Under the pieces are notes generated by a model. That model was not told the origin of the DNA and searched no databases. It saw only the letters and a program-made list of their open reading frames with translations. Positions 58,451 through 64,000 of a stretch of DNA of 64,000 nucleotides are shown here, piece after piece; the stretch's first letter is position 1, and each line of letters begins with the position of its first letter. The position numbers and the translations under genes are program-made. This DNA comes from Treponema sp. Its GTDB lineage: Bacteria > Spirochaetota > Spirochaetia > Treponematales > Treponemataceae. Where the stretch lies: NCBI GenBank assembly GCA_017940255.1, contig JAGAZB010000046.1:1-64000 (forward strand), read 5' to 3'.

Positions 58451-59064
58451 CTATTATTTTTTTGTGGTTTTGACAAGCTCAACCGCCGTATAATTTTTTG
58501 AGTAAAAAAGTAGGTGAGAAATCCGCCGAAAACTGCAATTGCTTTATCGAAAAAGTTTACGGGAAGGCGGGCTAAAAAAGCACTTAAAATGAGTCCGATA
58601 TTCTGCATAACCATAGTATATGTCAGAAACATAACTGTAGAATTTTCATTTTGTCCTATTGTGTCGGAAAAAAAGATGGAATAAATAAGTGAGCCTTCCA
58701 GACTAATAATAATTGTGGAAATGAAAAATAAAATGACTAGTCTGAGCCATAAAATAATTTTTGTTTCAAAGGTTTTGTGTCTTGTTATTAAAAGCCAGGT
58801 GAGTAATGTTCCTGTAATGCAGCAGATTGCATAAAGGGAATGTTTTGCTATGTGTTGAATAAAAATTGAATTAAATAAAGAAGTTCCAACCCCTACAATA
58901 ATTCCGCAGGGTATGCCAAAAAAACTTGCTGCGTAAACAAAAATCATGTCCATAAAAAATTGAAACTGAAAATATGAACTTAAAAATGAAAAAAAAATAT
59001 TTATGGGGGTAAAAATCAGGGCAAGAATAATTTGAGTCTTTATGGAATATTTTTGGAAGGTCAT
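58441..59064 (-). CDS. Integral membrane protein, unknown (207 aa)
   Basis: Not recognised with certainty. About six helices are visible (LALIFTPINIFFSFLS, YAASFFGIPCGIIVGVGTSL, AICCITGTLLTWLL, ILWLRLVILFFISTIIIS, FLTYTMVMQNIGLILSAFL, AVFGGFLTYFFTQ). The fold recalls ECF-type S components or LytS-like 5TM sensors, but no diagnostic motif decides. Start at 59064 after AGGAG; ten bases after the response-regulator gene, so part of that operon and perhaps its signal input or output. The C-terminal RRLSLSKPQ and NSAV are encoded by palindromic repeat sequence. Confidence 0.7.
   Translation of the reverse strand: MTFQKYSIKTQIILALIFTPINIFFSFLSSYFQFQFFMDMIFVYAASFFGIPCGIIVGVGTSLFNSIFIQHIAKHSLYAICCITGTLLTWLLITRHKTFETKIILWLRLVILFFISTIIISLEGSLIYSIFFSDTIGQNENSTVMFLTYTMVMQNIGLILSAFLARLPVNFFDKAIAVFGGFLTYFFTQKIIRRLSLSKPQKNNSAV
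58464..58488. repeat. GTGGTTTTGACAAGCTCAACCGCC palindrome, copy 6, inside a gene 3' end
   Basis: Read on the minus strand it encodes RRLSLSKPQ near the C-terminus of the membrane protein, a different frame from the copy that ends AzlC. Confidence 0.7.
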
Positions 59065-59074
59065 TAATTTCTCC

Positions 59075-59704
59075 TTACATGTCACCAAACTTTTGAACAA
59101 GTTCTTTTTTGCTTGCAACACCAAGTTTTGAAAGTATACGAGTCATGTAATTATCTACTGCGCGTTCTGTGATTCCCATAGCTTTTGCAATTTCTTCTTC
59201 GTTTTTATGCTGAAAATACAGGCCCGTGAGTTCGCGTTCCCGCTTTGTAAGACTGTTGTAAAGATTTGTATAAATCACATAGTTTGAAGTAAGGCTTTCT
59301 TCCATGAAAAAAGTTCCCTGGTCGGCTTTTTGCATTGCTTCCAGCAGAACTTCTAAATCGGCATTTTTGGAAACATAACCTGTTGCTCCAGCGGCTACGG
59401 CTTGTTCTACAATTCCAGCTCCCTTAAACATAGAATAACAGATGCAATAAAGGTTAGGGTAATTTTCGTTTATGAAACGGATTAATGAAAGGCCGTCGGC
59501 ATCTTCATTTTTATCACCAAGATTAATATCTACAATGCAGATAAGGGGCTGGTAATCTGGTGTCTGGCAGTAATTGGCAAGAAAGGCTTTTGTTTCATCT
59601 ATACTTGCAAAAGTTCCACTACAGCGAAAATCGCTTTTTTCTTCAATTATTTTGCTTATGCCCTGGCGTACAAGGTTGTGGTCTTCGATTAGTATGAAAT
59701 TCAT
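59075..59704 (-). CDS. LuxR/NarL-family response regulator
   Basis: 209 aa. Receiver domain about 1-120 with acidic pocket IEDH (Glu7, Asp8), phospho-acceptor Asp59 in CIVDINLGD, and the KNAD lysine after strand 5. LuxR helix-turn-helix about 145-205: LTKRERELTGLYF and ITERAVDNYMTRILSKLGV. It should be phosphorylated by the kinase encoded 26 bases upstream and bind its own operon or envelope genes. TATAAT lies six bases before its ATG with no Shine-Dalgarno, giving it a separate leaderless transcript. Confidence 0.93.
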   Translation of the reverse strand: MNFILIEDHNLVRQGISKIIEEKSDFRCSGTFASIDETKAFLANYCQTPDYQPLICIVDINLGDKNEDADGLSLIRFINENYPNLYCICYSMFKGAGIVEQAVAAGATGYVSKNADLEVLLEAMQKADQGTFFMEESLTSNYVIYTNLYNSLTKRERELTGLYFQHKNEEEIAKAMGITERAVDNYMTRILSKLGVASKKELVQKFGDM

Positions 59705-59710
59705 AAAAGA

Positions 59711-59716
59711 ATTATA
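59711..59716 (-). promoter_or_regulatory. -10 hexamer of response regulator gene (leaderless type)
   Basis: Minus strand TATAAT, six bases before the ATG at 59704, within the 26-base kinase-regulator gap. Confidence 0.55.
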
Positions 59717-59730
59717 GCATGAAAGACTAT

Positions 59731-60891
59731 CTATTTTCCAATCATAATTTCTACTTCGGTGCCTTCGCCGGCTTCGGAAAAATATTTAATGGTGCCGCCA
59801 ATTTCTTTAAGGCGGAGTTTTATGTTTTGAAGGCCAAAGTGAAGACTTTTTATGCTGGTTATTTTTTTGCTGTTCATCATTTCTAAAGCTTTTTCATCCA
59901 AGCCCTTGCCATCATCTGTAATAAAAATAACAAGTCCTTTGCGGATTTTTTCACTTTCAGAAGGATTACGGATTAAAAGGGTTACTTCGGAGGCACCACT
60001 GTGTTTCTCAATATTCGAAAGCAGCTCCATGATGATTCTAAAGAGATGATGAAAGGCAATTTGCGGGAGAAAATCAAAATTAGCATCGGGAGTTATTACA
60101 AGGGATGTTGAAATATTTGTGCGCTTTTGGTAATTATCTATGGCGTTTTTTAGGGCTGCCGGAAAGCTGCCCTTATCCATATTGATTGAAGAAAGGCTGT
60201 AACAGGCATTACGGATGTTTTCTATGCATTCGCTCTGATTAGTTTTAATTTCTTTTGCAAGTTCCTGGTCGCTGATTTTTTCTGCGAGTATGGAAACATA
60301 GCGCATCTGCTGGGCAACAGAATCGTGCAGTTCAAGGGCAAGTCGTCGTCTTTCTTCCTCTTGTCCATTGTTTGTTGCTTTAAGGATTTTTTCAATTTCT
60401 ATTCGGCGGGCGTAAGTAAGCTGATAAAAAAGCAAAAGAAGAGTGATGATTAAAAGCATGATACTCATAGAAATGATGAGTTGAACAAAGACAGTTCCAC
60501 TTTTTTGATAAAGCAAGCCTTTTGAAATATAAAAAGCCGTTACAAGACGGGCAAGTTCTTTTGCATCCTGGGCATTACAGGCCTTTTCCATTTCTTGCAG
60601 TTGATTTTGTATTCCGTAAATGCTGTTGGCAATTTTGTAGGTTTTAAGGCTTTTTTCTTTTTCCAGTTCCTGTAAAAAATCATTTTGAGCAGTTTTAATT
60701 GCAAGATTATCACCAAAGGACAGGGCATCGTCTAATTTTATCCAGGCCTCATAAAGGGCAAAATCCAGACTTTCGGTTATGTATGTCTGGTCTAAAAATT
60801 TAGAAGTTGTTGTTTTTAGTCCGGTTTCTTGGGCATTTAGTGATGAAAAAAACACAAATACTGAAAATATAAGGGCAATTATTCGTTTCAT
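59731..60891 (-). CDS. Sensor histidine kinase, HisKA_3 (NarX/DesK) type
   Basis: 386 aa. The signal-like start IIALIFSVFVFFSSLNA exports a helical sensor region (about 22-132); one helix spans about 134-158. The dimerisation domain has the phospho-acceptor His189 in RRRLALELHDSVAQQMRY, and the ATPase domain has ITDDGKGLDEKA, FGLQNIKLRLKEIGG and GEGTEVEI. HisKA_3 kinases pair with LuxR-type regulators, as here. TATAAT lies seven bases before the ATG, no Shine-Dalgarno. Ligand unknown. Confidence 0.92.
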   Translation of the reverse strand: MKRIIALIFSVFVFFSSLNAQETGLKTTTSKFLDQTYITESLDFALYEAWIKLDDALSFGDNLAIKTAQNDFLQELEKEKSLKTYKIANSIYGIQNQLQEMEKACNAQDAKELARLVTAFYISKGLLYQKSGTVFVQLIISMSIMLLIITLLLLFYQLTYARRIEIEKILKATNNGQEEERRRLALELHDSVAQQMRYVSILAEKISDQELAKEIKTNQSECIENIRNACYSLSSINMDKGSFPAALKNAIDNYQKRTNISTSLVITPDANFDFLPQIAFHHLFRIIMELLSNIEKHSGASEVTLLIRNPSESEKIRKGLVIFITDDGKGLDEKALEMMNSKKITSIKSLHFGLQNIKLRLKEIGGTIKYFSEAGEGTEVEIMIGK

Positions 60892-60898
60892 ATAAAGA

Positions 60899-60904
60899 AT
60901 TATA
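60899..60904 (-). promoter_or_regulatory. -10 hexamer of histidine kinase gene (leaderless type)
   Basis: Minus strand TATAAT, seven bases before the ATG at 60891. Confidence 0.55.
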
Positions 60905-61043
60905 ACATATAGTGAATAGAAAATGGGAGGAAGAAAATGGTGAAAAAATTCACCGAATTTTGGTTAAAAATTTCTGACTACAGATTAATTTTTATATTTT
61001 ATAATCATAAAAGTATGTTTTTCATAAATTTGAAGGAGGACTT

Positions 61044-62644
61044 ATGAAAAGTGTAAAAAATTTGTTGTGGTTTGTCTTAGGACTTTTTGTTTTTGTTTTG
61101 ACTGGTTGTCAAGAACCTAAGGAAGAACTGGGAGGTATTACTCTCAAATATGATAAATCTGTTTACAATGTTTCTATGAAAAAAGCTTTGGAAGCAAGTA
61201 GTGATTTTGTAAAACAGTCTGTAAAATCACAAAATTCTAGAGAAGCATTTGTTGAGCTTACCGAAGAAGATTCCTGGCAAGGTTATATTGAGAATGAATA
61301 TGGAAAAAACTGGAACGTTCCTTCGAATATTTATGGAACAAGCTTGGAAACCGCTGACAATGTGCTGAAGATAAATGGCGAAGAGCTTGGAAGCCTGCAG
61401 GAAATGGTATTCCATAAGGATGAAAATGGCAATTTTGTAAAGGCTGTATTCCAGTATAAAGACCATCTTTATTATGTTCTTGATTATAAGGCTGGTAACG
61501 GCAGTTATTTAGTTCTTTCTTCTGAAGATGATTATGACCATATCTGTTTTACACAGGATGGAAAAACTAATAGGCCAGAATTTTCAAATTTTAAAATTTG
61601 GGTTTGGGATTATACAGCAGACGGTCAGTTGTACAGAAGAGGAAACCTTGGTTATGCCTATACTTTAAGAAATGTTGAGATGTTGGATGGAAGCTTTGCT
61701 ACAGTAACAGTTTCCGGCTTTAATTATTATCATTATGGTTTTAGAGTTTGGATTAAAGAAACTGATGGTACTAGTGAAAAGCCTGAATATACAGAAAATG
61801 AGGAAGAAGAAAACCAGGTTTATGTACCAGAAGTTTTAAATGATTTTGTAACAGATGGTTCAGAGGATTTTATATATAAGGTTGTAAACAACACAAGTGG
61901 AAAACTTACTGTTGCAAACTATATTCGTGATGTTAATATGCAGACCAAAGAAACAGTATTATCAAAAATTGCTGTTTCAGAAGATGTTGTAATTGAACAG
62001 GGTGATTCTTACGAGTTTAAATATAATTTGAACACATTGATGAATAAATATGGTGCAGATAAATGGATTGGATGTAACTTCTTCCCAGAGGGAAAATGGC
62101 TTTGCAATGGTTGGGAAAATTCATTTGATTATGCATACAATATACATACTGTAACAGTTACAGATTCAGAAGATGCAAAGTACTGTATGGATGCCGTTAA
62201 TTCATGGCAGGTTATTGATAAGGAATTGTCAAATGTAAATGTACAGACTTTTGTAAACGCCGTTTATTCAGAAAATTATTCAGATGGCTGGCTTGTTGAT
62301 ATTCCTACCACAGAAACAACAAATGGAAGGTTACAGAAATGTGGTTCTATTCAACTGGAGATAAACTGATTTACAATGCTGCAAATATTTTTGATTGTTC
62401 AACTCTAGAAGAAAAGCTTCAGGAAAAAATTCCAGATTGTAAATTGTGGATTTCAGCCTTTGCAAAAAACTCTTATACAGGTTGGATGCCTAATAATGCT
62501 AATTATGCTTTATGCCTGCGCCTGGAAAGCAAGAACTGCAATGTACAGAATGTATGGTGCGAAACTGTAGATACAAATACATTGAAAGAAGTTTATAAAA
62601 TGATGGAAGATAGTGCTTCTAATTTAATACGTAACAATCAGTAA
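61044..62644 (+). pseudogene. Lipoprotein gene, apparently frameshifted near 62300-62340
   Basis: The first frame (61044-62369, 441 aa) has a lipoprotein signal with lipobox VLTGC (Cys22) and a strong GGAGGA site. It ends in an atypical tail CGSIQLEIN. A second frame, open from 62300, reads WKVTEMWFYSTGDKLIYNAA and continues to 62644. Together they look like one protein of about 530 residues broken by a one-base shift; separate overlapping genes are less likely, as the second start has no ribosome-binding site. Function unknown; a beta-rich surface protein. The -10 TATAAT is at 61000-61005. Sequencing error cannot be excluded. Confidence 0.65.
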
Positions 62645-62666
62645 TTTAACAAGGGGTATATTCAAA

Positions 62667-64000
62667 ATGAAAAAAATAATTACTACATTATTGCTTTGTA
62701 GTCTTTGTGCGCTGACTTTTGCGGCACCAAAAAAGGGAAAAAGCAATAACATTAAGCTGGATCCTAAAAAGAAGTTTGCCATTGAAGGGGTGGAACTTGG
62801 CTCTTTAGAAGAGGCACAGGTTTGCGCTAGTGTAAATAACAAAGGCGAAATAATCTGGAATCAGGATTGTGACTGGAATTTCTTCGCATGTGGTTGGGAA
62901 CTGCGCGGCATAGATATGAGTAAATATGCCGGTCTTAAATTTGAACTGGCATCATCAATGGAGCAGAGGGTTAGAATTAAGGTTGAAAATCCTGCCTGTA
63001 CAGGAACATCTGCCGTTGTTTTTGATGAAAATAAACAGGCCTATGTCTTTTTTAATGGATCTAATGCTTCATGGCATGAAGGAGATGCCTGGACTGATAT
63101 AAATAAACCAGACCCGGCAGAAGGATATAAAATTTTTGTTTCTATTGAAGCAAAAGACAAGGCAATTAACACTGTATTTAAAAGTGTTGAGCTTCTTTCA
63201 AAAAAAGATTACCCGGATGCAGATGAATTGAAAATTCTTGGAGTACCTTTTGGAAGTCAGATTTGGAAAGCTCGTATTATCGGAAACGAAATAACCTGGC
63301 TAAAAGGCGATACTGGTGGTGATGCCGGATGGAATTTTGGGGGAATAGACCTTTCAGAATATGACAGAGTCCGAATTGAGATTGAAAGCAATACAGCAGC
63401 TCATCTTGGTCTTAGAATTTGTGATAGCGAACATAATAACTGGCATGGTTATGATAATCAGATTGAGCCAAATGTTTATGAAGCAGATTTAAGAGGTGAA
63501 GGAGCATCCTGGCTTGGGGATAATGCTGGTCCATTAGATAAATCAAAAGGTTTACAAATCTTTTTGCAAACTTGGGATAGAAAAAAAGAAGAAAAGACCG
63601 TTGTAAAAAGCATTCAGTTTTTGAAGGGTAAACGTGTTGTAAATGAAAACCTTATGATTGAAGGAGCAGCTTTTGGTACTTGTGGCTGGGATTCTAATGT
63701 TTATGATGGCGGCGTTATTGAATGGAAAGGAGATGATAAATATGCAGGTGCCGGCTGGAATGTAAAAGGCGTAGACTTTTCAAAATATAAAAAAATCCGC
63801 ATAGAATTATCACCAGAATCAGCAAATCTTCCTCTTGTGCTCAGATTTGCACAAAATTATGGAAAAAGCGAAAAGCAACTTTATCCGGTTGCTCCAAATG
63901 TGTTTGAGGCTAAGCTTGATGGTAGCGGTTATGATTTTATTTCTGGAAATGAAAAATGGGATGATTCCATTGGCATTGAAGAAATATGTGTTCGTTTATG
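62667..64000 (+). CDS. Secreted protein with three beta-sandwich-like repeats, truncated by window
   Basis: At least 444 residues; the 3' end is outside the window. A signal peptide (TTLLLCSLCALTFAAP) follows the ATG, and AAGGGG lies upstream. Three repeats of about 140 residues start near positions 62775, 63225 and 63640, each with a core like GWNFGGIDLSEYDRVRIEIE (others: GWELRGIDMSKYAGLKFELA and GWNVKGVDFSKYKKIRIELS). The pattern resembles carbohydrate-binding modules found beside glycosidases, so a catalytic domain may follow. Located 22 bases after the frameshifted lipoprotein gene, likely in the same operon. Confidence 0.8.
   Translation, partial: MKKIITTLLLCSLCALTFAAPKKGKSNNIKLDPKKKFAIEGVELGSLEEAQVCASVNNKGEIIWNQDCDWNFFACGWELRGIDMSKYAGLKFELASSMEQRVRIKVENPACTGTSAVVFDENKQAYVFFNGSNASWHEGDAWTDINKPDPAEGYKIFVSIEAKDKAINTVFKSVELLSKKDYPDADELKILGVPFGSQIWKARIIGNEITWLKGDTGGDAGWNFGGIDLSEYDRVRIEIESNTAAHLGLRICDSEHNNWHGYDNQIEPNVYEADLRGEGASWLGDNAGPLDKSKGLQIFLQTWDRKKEEKTVVKSIQFLKGKRVVNENLMIEGAAFGTCGWDSNVYDGGVIEWKGDDKYAGAGWNVKGVDFSKYKKIRIELSPESANLPLVLRFAQNYGKSEKQLYPVAPNVFEAKLDGSGYDFISGNEKWDDSIGIEEICVRL

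Noticed and set aside
1..64000. tRNA or rRNA genes, prophage, insertion sequences
   Set aside because: Intergenic gaps were read on both strands and none contained cloverleaf-like or rRNA-like sequence; no transposase, integrase or phage gene was recognised.

Overview
The window is a low-GC bacterial chromosome segment around the replication origin, most probably from a host-associated (rumen or gut type) Treponema. The basis is the order dnaA-dnaN-recF-DUF721-rpmH-rnpA-yidD-yidC-khpB, lipoprotein and chemoreceptor types common in spirochaetes, a cyclophilin-FKBP fusion of the kind described from Treponema, and many plant- and fungal-polysaccharide enzymes. The genus is inferred from content; no rRNA lies in the window.

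Layout. 1-2.6 kb: an HrpB-type helicase (cut by the window edge) overlapping a DUF763 gene. 2.7-6.3 kb: an unknown protein, a flavodoxin-glutathione peroxidase pair, and a divergent ABC-2 transporter operon ending in a YtrA-type GntR regulator; matching inverted repeats lie in both promoters. 6.4-8.8 kb: EamA and NSS transporters. 8.8-24.8 kb: a sugar island with beta-phosphoglucomutase, an alpha-L-rhamnosidase-like protein, a GH3 enzyme, a four-gene sugar ABC importer, an AraC-GH39 fusion, rhaB-rhaA-rhaD and an AraC regulator. 24.8-27.1 kb: a CBS-SpoIIE phosphatase and metF. 27.2-35.4 kb: the origin-proximal housekeeping cluster on the minus strand (peptidyl-prolyl isomerase, secreted protein, khpB, yidC, yidD, rnpA, rpmH, DUF721, recF, dnaN). 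35.4-42.6 kb: dnaA divergent from gyrB-gyrA, flanked on both sides by DnaA-box regions; the right flank also carries seven parS-like sites and a possible small RNA gene. 42.6-55.3 kb: mixed metabolic genes including GH43, GH16 and GH30 enzymes, a HAD phosphatase, a PfkB kinase, AzlCD, a DHH phosphoesterase and a dCMP deaminase. 55.4-60.9 kb: a histidine phosphatase, a chemoreceptor and a histidine kinase-response regulator-membrane protein trio. 61.0-64.0 kb: a lipoprotein gene with an apparent frameshift and the start of a secreted three-repeat protein.

How it fits together. Outward-facing enzymes (the GH16 lipoprotein) and cytoplasmic hydrolases (GH3, GH78-like, GH30, GH43, none with a signal peptide) fit a cell that imports oligosaccharides and finishes hydrolysis inside; rhamnose released inside would enter RhaA-RhaB-RhaD. 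The least ordinary signals are not genes. They are the parS/DnaA-box cluster to the right of gyrA; at least eleven genes, dnaA among them, with a TATAAT-like hexamer 6-9 nt before the start codon and no ribosome-binding site (probable leaderless mRNAs); and two families of small palindromic repeats, one of which forms the C-termini of two proteins and the other of which appears to supply a -35 box. No tRNA, rRNA, CRISPR array, prophage or insertion sequence was seen.
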